Assembly: GCF_025770785.1 (NCBI RefSeq)
Contig: NZ_JANZLA010000004.1
Span: 62,001-126,000 of the forward strand
Length of the DNA stretch: 64,000 nucleotides
Direction: 5' to 3'
Origin: Cellulomonas sp. SG140
GTDB lineage: Bacteria; Actinomycetota; Actinomycetes; Actinomycetales; Cellulomonadaceae
The notes below the pieces were generated by a model, which did no database searches, was not told where the DNA came from, and saw nothing but the letters and a program-made list of their open reading frames with translations. How positions within the stretch are numbered: position 1 is the stretch's first letter; each line of letters starts with the position of its first letter. The translations under genes were made by a program, and so were the position numbers. Below are positions 44,958-52,598 of this stretch, piece after piece.

Positions 44958-46626
44958 GACGGTCGCCCTGGCGCCTCCGCCGAGCCGCGGCGGCGTTGCG
45001 GCGCGGTCGGGGGTGAGCGCGGCGTCTCGCTTGGCGGGCCGTCAGGGTTCTCGAGCTGGAGCCCACGGAGATCGGTCCGCGGACGCCGACGGACAAGCGG
45101 CCGCTCCGGCGACCGCTCTCGCGCGTCTCGCACGTGTTCGCGAGGAGCTCTCCGCACTCGGCGCACTGGCCGGCACCGGCGCCCGCTGGGTCGCGTCGGA
45201 CCGGCAGGCGGTGTGGTCGGCGCTGGACCGCCTTTCCGGCACCCTCACGGCGGCGAAGGCGGCGTGGCTCGCTGCGGATCGTGACGCCGGCACCGTCGCT
45301 GCGGTCGGTGACGGTTCGGTCGCGGCAGCCGTCGACAGGCGGTCGGGGTGCGGTATGCGTGCGGCCCACGAGCAGGTGCGCCAGTCCGAGGCCCTGACCG
45401 CGATGCCCCGAGTGGCGGCGGCCGTGGACGCCGGCGCGTTACCGGTGGCCCATCTCGACGTCGTGGCGCGCGTGCTCGACCGGTCGTCGGTGGCGGTGGA
45501 GAACGCGTTGACCTCGGCCGAGGGTCAGGCGACGGTGGTGCGCCTCGCCGAGTCGACGGACGTCCGACGGTTCTCACGCGACCTCAGCTCCTGGCTCGCG
45601 ACGCTCGACCCCGCTCAGCTCGAGCGGGATCACCAAGCCCAGCGCGCCGCACGCTTCCTGCACGTCTCGGACGCTCCGGACGGCACGTACCTGAAGGGCC
45701 GCCTCGACCGGGTCTCGGGCGAGATCGTCCGACGCGCGCTCGACCGCATGGGCGAGGCGCCCGACGACGAGCGGACCTCCGAGCAGGCACGGGCAGATGC
45801 CCTGACGGCCATGGCCAGCACGCTGCTCGACCTGCCGGTGTCGGGGTCGGTGGCCTCCGTCCGCCCGCACATCAGCCTGGTCGTCGACGCTCCGACGTTC
45901 GCCGCGGTGCGGTCCGAGCTCGGTCGGCGTGCGACGCGTGCGGATGCCGACGCCGTTGGTCCGGAGGCGCCGGAGGCGGGGGACGGTGCTGGAGCGATCG
46001 TGGGCTCGGGGGACGGTGCTGGCGTGGCCGTCGGCGTGGGGGACGGTGCTGGCGTGGCCGTCGGCGTGGGGGACGGTGCTGGCGTGGCCGTTGGCGTCAC
46101 GCCGACTGCTCTGCCCCGGCTGGGTGGCGTCACGCCTGCGTGCACCGAGGACGGCGTCCCGGTGCCGTTCTCGGAGCTGACCCGGCTGCTGTGCGACGCC
46201 GAGGTGTCGCGGGTGGTCCTGGGTGCCGATTCGACCCCGGTGGATCTCGGCCGCTCCGTCCGGCTCTTCTCCGGCGCCGTGCGGCGGGCCGTCATCGTCC
46301 GCGACCAGGTGTGCGCCTTCGGCGGTTGCGGCAAGCCTGCGCGCTGGGGCGAGGTGCACCACATCGCCTGGTGGGACCGGGACGGCGGCGGCACGTCGGT
46401 GGACAACGGAGTGCTGCTCTGCGTCTTCCACCACCACGAGGTGCACCGTGCGGACCTGCGCATGCGTCGGCTTCCACCAGATGCCGAGGGCGCACCGGCC
46501 GGGGTGCGGCCACCGCCCCGCTACGAGTTCCGCACCCCAGACGGCCGACTGGTGACAGCCGCATGCCCGCGCCCGGCCGCGTCGCGACGACCCTCGCGGT
46601 TCGACGACGGGTCACCGCCCTTCTGA
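44950..46626 (+). CDS. DUF222 (13E12 repeat family) HNH endonuclease
   Basis: A 558-residue protein with an N-terminal DUF222 domain (about residues 40-300) and a C-terminal HNH nuclease domain: AVIVRDQVCAFGGCGKPARW, then VHHIAWWDRDGG with the catalytic His pair, DNGVLLCVFHHHEVH. Two Cys pairs for a structural zinc are present. Between the domains is a Gly/Ala/Val repeat (GDGAGVAVGV three times) of minisatellite origin. Family members are multicopy in mycobacteria (13E12 REP) and DNA-damage inducible; the LexA box at this start fits that. Their biological role is unknown; nuclease action on DNA is inferred from the HNH motif. The start is fixed by the leaderless promoter. Confidence 0.88.
   Translation: MFETVALAPPPSRGGVAARSGVSAASRLAGRQGSRAGAHGDRSADADGQAAAPATALARLARVREELSALGALAGTGARWVASDRQAVWSALDRLSGTLTAAKAAWLAADRDAGTVAAVGDGSVAAAVDRRSGCGMRAAHEQVRQSEALTAMPRVAAAVDAGALPVAHLDVVARVLDRSSVAVENALTSAEGQATVVRLAESTDVRRFSRDLSSWLATLDPAQLERDHQAQRAARFLHVSDAPDGTYLKGRLDRVSGEIVRRALDRMGEAPDDERTSEQARADALTAMASTLLDLPVSGSVASVRPHISLVVDAPTFAAVRSELGRRATRADADAVGPEAPEAGDGAGAIVGSGDGAGVAVGVGDGAGVAVGVGDGAGVAVGVTPTALPRLGGVTPACTEDGVPVPFSELTRLLCDAEVSRVVLGADSTPVDLGRSVRLFSGAVRRAVIVRDQVCAFGGCGKPARWGEVHHIAWWDRDGGGTSVDNGVLLCVFHHHEVHRADLRMRRLPPDAEGAPAGVRPPPRYEFRTPDGRLVTAACPRPAASRRPSRFDDGSPPF
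45978..46097 (+). repeat. 30-bp coding minisatellite, four units
   Basis: Units starting with GGGGGACGGTGCTGG lie at 45978, 46008, 46038 and 46068; the middle ones are identical and the first is diverged (GAIVGS instead of GVAVGV). The array encodes a decapeptide repeat in the linker between DUF222 and HNH domains. A length multiple of three keeps the frame, so copy number can vary between strains. Confidence 0.9.
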
Positions 46627-46737
46627 GCTTCGGGGCCCGTGCCCGCGCCTTAACCTGACCTGTCCCCGGACCTGCGGCGGGACGGCGCCCAGCTCGGCGC
46701 CACCGAGGTGGGTTGCGATCCGTGCGAAGGTGTCGCT

Positions 46738-47502
46738 GTGAGCCTGAAGACGCCAGCACAGATCGAGCAGATGCGGCCCGTCGGCCGGTTCGTCGGGGAG
46801 GTGCTGACGTCGCTGCGCGAGTTCGCGCGGATCGGCATGACCACCAACGACCTCGATGCGCACGCCCGCGAGCTGATCGCCAAGGCGGGAGCCCGATCGG
46901 TGTACCTCGGCTACCACCCGTCGTTCGGCGCGATGCCATACCCCGGCGTGCTGTGCATCTCCGTGGACGACGCCGCGCTGCACGGGCTCCCGTCCGACGA
47001 GGTGCTGAAGGACGGTGCCGTGGTGAGCATCGACTTCGCGTGCGAGCTGCAGGGCTGGGTGGCCGACTCGGCGCTGACGTTCCAGCTCGGCACCACCACG
47101 CCGGAGGCTCAGCGGCTGATCGCCACCACGGAGGCGGCCCTCGACGCCGGCATCGCGGCCGCCCGGGTCGGTGCCCGGATGGGTGACGTGTCGGAGGCGA
47201 TCGGCACGGTCGGCCGCGCCGGCGGGTACGGCATCAACGCCGACTTCGGCGGTCACGGCGTCGGCCGGACCATGCACGAGGACCCGCACGTGGCGAACCT
47301 CGGCCGTCGTGGGACGGGGCAGAAGCTGAAGGAAGGCCTGGTCATCGCCATCGAGCCGTGGTTCATGGCGGGCGGCGACGGCTACGTCATCGACCCCGAC
47401 GGCTGGACCATCCGGTCGGCGGACCACTCGATCACGGCGCACGCCGAGCACACCGTCGCCCTCACGCCCAACGGCACGATCGTGCTCACCGCCCGCAACT
47501 GA
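46738..47502 (+). CDS. map: Methionine aminopeptidase, type I
   Basis: A 254-residue pita-bread metallopeptidase that removes the N-terminal methionine of new proteins. The five metal ligands are visible in order: Asp in VSIDFACE, Asp in VADSALTF, His in GGHGVGRTMHE, Glu in AIEPWF and Glu in AEHTVAL. The substrate His in GYHPSFG is kept. GTG 46738 fits the usual start (SLKTPAQIEQM) with AAGG upstream. The gene is outside any ribosomal-protein operon, so the genome may hold a second map gene. Confidence 0.94.
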   Translation: MSLKTPAQIEQMRPVGRFVGEVLTSLREFARIGMTTNDLDAHARELIAKAGARSVYLGYHPSFGAMPYPGVLCISVDDAALHGLPSDEVLKDGAVVSIDFACELQGWVADSALTFQLGTTTPEAQRLIATTEAALDAGIAAARVGARMGDVSEAIGTVGRAGGYGINADFGGHGVGRTMHEDPHVANLGRRGTGQKLKEGLVIAIEPWFMAGGDGYVIDPDGWTIRSADHSITAHAEHTVALTPNGTIVLTARN

Positions 47503-47575
47503 GCCGGGGCCGTCGTCCGCGACGGAGCCGGACCCGCCGAGCGCGACCGAGCCGGCCCAGCCGCAGGGGACTGAG

Positions 47576-48448
47576 TCAGGCTCGCCGCAGGCGGCTGAGC
47601 GCGGCCGGGTTGGCGGCGAGCCAGTCGGCGAACGACTGTGCCGGGTGCCCGGTGAGGTCCTCGACCGTGGTCGACACCACGTCCAGCTCGCCGGCGGCGA
47701 TCGCCGTGTAGGTCGACACCCAGCCGTCGACCTCCCAGTCGGCGGCGCCGTAGCGGGCCCGTGAGGCGTAGGCCTCGTCGACCGTCTCCGGCACGTAGCT
47801 GATGGTCCGGCCGACGGCGGCCGACAGCTGGGAGCAGATCTCGTCCAGCGTCAGCGACTCGGGACCGGTCACGTCGCGGACGTACCCCTCACGGGAGCCG
47901 ACACCGATCCGGATCGCCGCCACCACCACGTCGGCCACGTCGTCGTGCGACACGGACGCGACACGCCCGTCGGCGGCGGGCCCGCGCAGGGTGTCGTCGT
48001 CGCCCACGAACAGCGGCCAGCCTGCGTGGTAGAGCGAGTCGCGCAACGCCACCCACGCCAGACCGGACTCGCGGAGCAGCTGCTCGGTGTGCCAGTGGTC
48101 CCGCGCGTAGGTGAACGTCGCGTCGGGCGCCGCCCCGAGGAACGACACGTAGACGACGCGTTGCACCCCCGCTGCTGCGGCGGCCTCGACCACGGTGCGG
48201 TGCAGGCCGACGCGGTCGGGATGCTCGTGGGCGGAGACGAGGACGACGTCGTCGACGCCCGCGAACGCCGCTCGCAGCCCGGCCTCGTCGTCGTACCCCT
48301 CGAAAGCCGCGACCTCGACCAGGTCGGAGGCGAGCAGCCGTCCGGGGTGCCGTGCGAGCACCCGGTGCCGCATGCCCTTCGCCGACAGCCGGGCCGAGAC
48401 CCGGCCTCCCACCTGCCCCGTCGCACCCGTGACCGCCACGATGCCCAT
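47576..48448 (-). CDS. NmrA-type NAD(P)-binding protein
   Basis: A 290-residue atypical SDR with the N-terminal VTGATGQVGGRV motif and the features of the NmrA/quinone-oxidoreductase-2 (QorB) group: YVSFLGAAPDATFTYARDHW and LRDSLYHAGWPLFVGDD (a substitute for the FYMEN-like segment). These enzymes reduce quinones or act as redox sensors. The gene stands alone; its start codon lies inside a palindrome. The PTP gene is divergent across 136 bases. Confidence 0.82.
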   Translation of the reverse strand: MGIVAVTGATGQVGGRVSARLSAKGMRHRVLARHPGRLLASDLVEVAAFEGYDDEAGLRAAFAGVDDVVLVSAHEHPDRVGLHRTVVEAAAAAGVQRVVYVSFLGAAPDATFTYARDHWHTEQLLRESGLAWVALRDSLYHAGWPLFVGDDDTLRGPAADGRVASVSHDDVADVVVAAIRIGVGSREGYVRDVTGPESLTLDEICSQLSAAVGRTISYVPETVDEAYASRARYGAADWEVDGWVSTYTAIAAGELDVVSTTVEDLTGHPAQSFADWLAANPAALSRLRRA

Positions 48449-48462
48449 ACGACGAACGTATG
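48446..48462. promoter_or_regulatory. Palindrome over the NmrA-type gene start
   Basis: CATACG-acgaa-CGTATG is a perfect 6-bp inverted repeat that includes the start codon. On the minus strand TACGTT lies six bases upstream of the ATG, so a leaderless, operator-controlled start is possible. Confidence 0.45.
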
Positions 48463-48584
48463 ATCCGTCTGGCGGTGACGACAGGGCCCGGGACCGGTTC
48501 ACCCGGCGGTCCGAGGGGCGCGCCACTGGCCCACGCACGACGCACCCGGACGGCGCTTCACACCGGACGCGCCAGGATGGAGCA

Positions 48585-49136
48585 GTGAGCCGCGACAACC
48601 CGTACCGCGTGATGACCGTGTGCACCGGCAACATCTGCCGGTCGCCGATGGCCGAGATCGTGCTGCGGCAGCGGCTGGCCGAGGCGGGCCTGGCGGACGA
48701 GGTGCTGGTCGACTCGTCCGGCATCAGCGACGAGGAGCACGGCAACCCGGTGGACCGCCGGGCCCGGGCGGTGCTCCGGGCCCACGGCTACCCGACCGGG
48801 GACCGCCACCGCGCTCGCCGGGTGCGCACGGAGGACCTGACGGCGCGCGACCTGGTGCTGCCGATGACTTCCGCGCACGCGCACGCGCTGCGTCGGCTGG
48901 CGGGACAGGACGCCGTGCTGGCCGACCGCGTCGTGATGTACCGGCGGTTCGACCCGGAGGCACCCGCGGTGGACGACCTGCGCCGGGAGCACCTGCTGGA
49001 CATCGACGACCCCTGGTACGGCGGTCCGGACGACTTCGAGGCGTGCCTCGCGCAGATCGAGGCCGGCGCCGACGGGGTGGTGGCGCACGTCCGGGCTGCC
49101 CTGGAGGCGCGCGGCCGGCAGGGGGCGTCTCGATGA
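48585..49136 (+). CDS. Low-molecular-weight protein-tyrosine phosphatase
   Basis: A 183-residue phosphatase. The P-loop is VCTGNICRSP with nucleophile Cys13 and Arg19; the general acid lies in the DIDDPWYGG segment near the C-terminus, where DPW/Y is typical. Members dephosphorylate tyrosine kinases or polymer-export proteins, and in pathogens host targets. GGAG precedes the GTG start. The stop overlaps the aminotransferase ATG (ATGA), an odd functional pairing whose meaning is unknown. Confidence 0.9.
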   Translation: MSRDNPYRVMTVCTGNICRSPMAEIVLRQRLAEAGLADEVLVDSSGISDEEHGNPVDRRARAVLRAHGYPTGDRHRARRVRTEDLTARDLVLPMTSAHAHALRRLAGQDAVLADRVVMYRRFDPEAPAVDDLRREHLLDIDDPWYGGPDDFEACLAQIEAGADGVVAHVRAALEARGRQGASR

Positions 49137-50314
49137 AGGTCGCCGCCCGGTCGGCGGTGCCGCCGTTCGCCGTGATGGAGATCCTGGCGGCCGCCAACGA
49201 GCGCCGCGCGCGCGGCGAGGACGTCCTGGTGCTGTGCGCCGGTGAGCCGGGGACGGGTGCCGCCGAGGTGGTGCGCCACCGCGCTGCCGAGCTGCTGGCC
49301 GCCGGCGACCTGGGGTACACGGAGGCCACAGGCATCCCGGCGCTGCGGGCGGCGCTGGCGCGGCTGTACGCGGACCGGTACGGCGTGAGCGTCGACCCGG
49401 CCCACGTCGCGGTGACCACCGGCTCGTCGGGCGCGTTCGTGCTGGCGTTCCTCGCGGCGTTCGACGTCGGCGACCGGGTGGCACTGGCCCGGCCCGGTTA
49501 CCCGGCCTACGCGACGATCCTCCGGACGCTCGGCATCGAGGTGGTGGACCTGCCGTGCGGGCCGGAGCAGCGGTACCAGCCGACGGTCGCGCAGCTGGAC
49601 GCGCTGGCGTCCGAGGGGCGGCTCGACGGGCTGGTGCTGGCCAGCCCGGCCAACCCCACCGGCACGATGGTCGAGCCCGACGAGCTGACCGCGCTGGCGC
49701 GCTGGTGCGCCGACCACGGTGTCCGGCTGGTGTCCGACGAGATCTACCACGGCCTCACCTACGCCTCCGCACCGCCGACGGCCACCGCCGCGGCGTTCCG
49801 CGAAGCCGGTGCCGTCGTCGTCAGCTCGTTCTCCAAGTTCTGGGGGATGACCGGGTGGCGACTCGGCTGGCTGGTGCTCCCCGACGACCTCGTCGAGCCC
49901 GTCAGCGCGCTGGCCGGCAACGTCGCCCTCTGCCCACCGGCGGTCGCCCAGCACGCCGCGCTCGTCGCCCTGTCGCCGGAGGGGATGGCCGCCGCGGTCG
50001 CCTCCGTGGCGGACTACGCGCGCAGCCGCGACCTGCTGATGGCTGCGCTGCCGGACCTCGGCTGGTCCCCGGTCGCCCCGGCCGACGGCGCGTTCTACCT
50101 GTACGGCGACGTGTCGCGGTTCGGGCTCGACTCGGTCACGTACTGCGCGCGGCTGCTCGAGGAGGCCGGTGTGGCGCTGACGCCCGGCACCGACTTCGAC
50201 CCGGCGGAGGGGCATCGCTGGGTGCGGCTGTCCTTCGCGGCGGCCGCCGAGGTGGTCGAGGCGGCCGTGCACCGCATCGTCGCCTGGCAGGCCACCTTGC
50301 CGATCCCCGCCTGA
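49133..50314 (+). CDS. PLP-dependent aminotransferase, class I/II
   Basis: A 393-residue fold type I aminotransferase of the aspartate/aromatic family. The Schiff-base lysine is Lys235 in SSFSKFWGMTGWRLGW; LASPANPTGTMV and VSDEIYHGL bind the cofactor. It could act on aspartate, alanine or aromatic amino acids; the sequence does not decide. It is translationally coupled to the phosphatase gene (ATGA). The protein is full length. Confidence 0.9.
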   Translation: MKVAARSAVPPFAVMEILAAANERRARGEDVLVLCAGEPGTGAAEVVRHRAAELLAAGDLGYTEATGIPALRAALARLYADRYGVSVDPAHVAVTTGSSGAFVLAFLAAFDVGDRVALARPGYPAYATILRTLGIEVVDLPCGPEQRYQPTVAQLDALASEGRLDGLVLASPANPTGTMVEPDELTALARWCADHGVRLVSDEIYHGLTYASAPPTATAAAFREAGAVVVSSFSKFWGMTGWRLGWLVLPDDLVEPVSALAGNVALCPPAVAQHAALVALSPEGMAAAVASVADYARSRDLLMAALPDLGWSPVAPADGAFYLYGDVSRFGLDSVTYCARLLEEAGVALTPGTDFDPAEGHRWVRLSFAAAAEVVEAAVHRIVAWQATLPIPA

Positions 50315-50404
50315 CGCGTCAGCCGGCACCCGGCTCACCTCGCCCCGTGGCCGGGGAGGCATCTCGAAACGTGGACGTGACGCCCCCGGCATAGGCTCCG
50401 CCGC

Positions 50405-51481
50405 ATGGACGTGGCGGTGCTCGGTGCGACAGGCGACGTCGGGCGGCAGGTGTGCACCCAGCTCGTCGAGCGCGCGCTGCTCCCCACGTCCTCCCGGCTG
50501 CAGCTGGTGGGTCGGGCGGGTGGCGCCTCCGAGCGCGCGGCCCACGGCCTGCGTGCGGACCTGATCGACGCGTACGACGAGCACGCGCCGATCATCGACG
50601 TCGCCCTGGACCCGAACGACGTGGTGGCGGACGTGGTGGTGGTCGCCGCGGGCCGCACCTCCCCGCCGGCCAGCGACGGCATGCCGCTGACCCGTGCCGA
50701 GCTGGCCGCCGACAACCACGCGGTGTTCGCCGCCTACGCCGACGCACTCGCCGCCCACGGCTCGGGCTCGGAGGTGGTGGTGGTCGTCTCCAACCCGGTG
50801 GAGCTGGGCGTCGCCGTGATGGCCAACCGCCTGGGCCGGCACCGGGTGATCGGCATGGGCGCGTGGCTGGACACCCTCCGGTTCCGCCGGGAGGTGGCGG
50901 TGTCCCTCGGCGTGCGCCGGCACCGCGTGGGCGGCTTCGTCGCGGGTGAGCACGGCGACGGCGTGGTGCCGCTGTGGTCGACCGTGCGGATCAGCGGCCG
51001 GGACGTGCCCGAGCGCGAGCGGGCCGTCGCGGCGGTCCGCGGACCGCGGACGCTCGACGGGTTCGGCGACGAGATCGCCGCCGCGAAGGCCCAGCTCGCC
51101 GCACTCGACACCGCGGAGGCGTTCCGGCTGATCGACACGTGGCCGCCGGACCTGCGCGTGGTGGCCCGGCCGTGGATGACCCACCAGAGCGGCGCCAAGA
51201 CGGCCACCGGCACGGCGAACGCCACCATCGACCTGCTCGACACGATCCTCGACGGCCGCGACATCGTGGTCGCCGGCCAGGTGGCGCTGGACGGGGAGGT
51301 CAGCGTCGGCGGCGCGCCGGTGCACGGGGTGCTGGGGGTGCCGGTGGTGCTCGGCCAGGAGGGCTGGTCCCGGGTGCTGCTCGACGAGCTCGCGCCCGAC
51401 GAGGACCGCCGCCTGGCCGACGTCGCGCGCAGCATCGCCGCCACGCTCGCGCCCTGGTCGGACACGGCGGTGCCGGCATGA
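50405..51481 (+). CDS. Malate/lactate dehydrogenase family protein
   Basis: A 358-residue NAD-dependent 2-hydroxyacid dehydrogenase: cofactor motif VAVLGATGDVGRQV, VVSNPVELGV and the catalytic histidine His183 in VAGEHGDGVVPLW. The substrate-binding Arg of the mobile loop appears in AGRTSPPASDG rather than the normal GxPRKPGMxR, so the substrate may be unusual. It is about 30-40 residues longer than typical bacterial malate dehydrogenase. The stop overlaps the start of the ACT gene (ATGA). It lies upstream of the glycine-cleavage operon but before its riboswitch. Confidence 0.82.
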   Translation: MDVAVLGATGDVGRQVCTQLVERALLPTSSRLQLVGRAGGASERAAHGLRADLIDAYDEHAPIIDVALDPNDVVADVVVVAAGRTSPPASDGMPLTRAELAADNHAVFAAYADALAAHGSGSEVVVVVSNPVELGVAVMANRLGRHRVIGMGAWLDTLRFRREVAVSLGVRRHRVGGFVAGEHGDGVVPLWSTVRISGRDVPERERAVAAVRGPRTLDGFGDEIAAAKAQLAALDTAEAFRLIDTWPPDLRVVARPWMTHQSGAKTATGTANATIDLLDTILDGRDIVVAGQVALDGEVSVGGAPVHGVLGVPVVLGQEGWSRVLLDELAPDEDRRLADVARSIAATLAPWSDTAVPA

Positions 51482-52113
51482 GCAACCCCGGCATGAGCAA
51501 CGCCGGCACGAGCAACGCCGGCACGAGCAGCGCCCAGCCCCACGGCCACGGGCCGCAGCACCCGCACGGCGCGCACCATCACGCGCCGCACCCGCCACGT
51601 CCCGCGCACGAGCCGCACGTGTCGACCGGCCACACCGGTCCCGACGGTCTGGACCCGGACGACGAGCGCTGGGTCGCCTACGTCCGCGCCGACCACCGCA
51701 CCGGCACCATCGCCGCGCTGGCGGGGGTGTTCGCCACCCGTGGCGTCAACTTCGAGTCGCTGGCCACGGGTGACGTGCACGGCGACGTCGGCCTGGTGGT
51801 GGTCACCTTCTTCGCAGGTGCACGACGGCAGCGCATCCTCACCCGCGCCGTCACGCGGCTGCCGATGGTGCGCGGCGTGCTGGTGCGGGCCGCCACCGAT
51901 CCGAAGGTGCGTGCCGCGGCGGTGCTCAACCTGCCGACGGGCTCGACGTTCCGTCCCGACCCCGCGGCACCGGTCCGCTGGTTCGGAGACCCGGAGCACG
52001 GCGAGCCCATGCTCGTCGAGGGGTCGCTCACGGCCGTCGAGGCGGTTGTCGCCGCCGCCCGCGCCGAGGGTGGCACCTCGGAGGGCCTCGTCCTGCGCGC
52101 GCCGGCCACCTGA
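51478..52113 (+). CDS. ACT-domain protein with His-rich N-terminus
   Basis: A 211-residue protein. Residues 1-20 are short repeats (MSNPGMSNAGTSNAGTSSAQ), residues 21-46 hold about nine His in a Pro/Gly background (HGHGPQHPHGAHHHAPHPP), and residues 60-140 form an ACT domain like that of the acetolactate synthase small subunit (YVRADHRTGTIAALAGVFA and RGVNFESLATG). ACT domains bind amino acids for feedback control. There is no ilvB nearby. It is co-translated with the dehydrogenase gene and lies directly before the glycine riboswitch, so glycine or serine sensing is an attractive guess. The His tract could bind metal. Confidence 0.75.
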   Translation: MSNPGMSNAGTSNAGTSSAQPHGHGPQHPHGAHHHAPHPPRPAHEPHVSTGHTGPDGLDPDDERWVAYVRADHRTGTIAALAGVFATRGVNFESLATGDVHGDVGLVVVTFFAGARRQRILTRAVTRLPMVRGVLVRAATDPKVRAAAVLNLPTGSTFRPDPAAPVRWFGDPEHGEPMLVEGSLTAVEAVVAAARAEGGTSEGLVLRAPAT

Positions 52114-52308
52114 CGCCTGCGCTCCAGCCGCCGACCGCGCCGCGGTCCGCGCCAGCCACCGACCGTGCCGCTCCACGCCAGCCACCCGCCGTGACCGCGA
52201 GGCCTCCCGTCTGCCACCGGGGCCCCATCGCCGATCGCGGACCGTCCGCGGCCGGCCTGGACGCGTCGCGTACGCTGACCGCGACAACTGAACACGCTGC
52301 TCGAACCA

Positions 52309-52543
52309 CGGCGGGAGAGTCCCCGCCCGTGCGGGGCGCCGTAGGAGCAACCCTCCCCGGGAATCTCTCAGGCACCCGTACCGCCGTGGCGAGGCAACTC
52401 TGGAAAGCGGCCCCACCGCGCCTGCGCGGTGACGGCCCACCGACGGTGCAAGTCGGCGCGCCCCGGCCCCGCGAGGGGATGGCGGACCGGCAAAACTCTC
52501 AGGTCGCCCGCGTCTGCGCGCGATGACAGAGCGGGGAGGCCCC
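52309..52543 (+). promoter_or_regulatory. Tandem glycine riboswitch
   Basis: Two glycine aptamers in a row. The first has GCGGGAGAGTCC, GCCGTAGGAGCAA and GAATCTCTCAGGCACC; the second has AACTCTGGAAAG, GGCAAAACTCTCAGGTC and ends near GACAGAGCGGGGAGG. The conserved CTCTCAGG cores of both aptamers are exact. It lies 56 bases before the gcvP start, so it should turn on the glycine cleavage genes when glycine is abundant. A TACGCT -10-like box is at 52271-52276. Confidence 0.95.
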
Positions 52544-52598
52544 ACACCCGTCCCGGCACGCGCACGTGCGCCGCCGGACGATCCCAGGAGGCCCCGGC

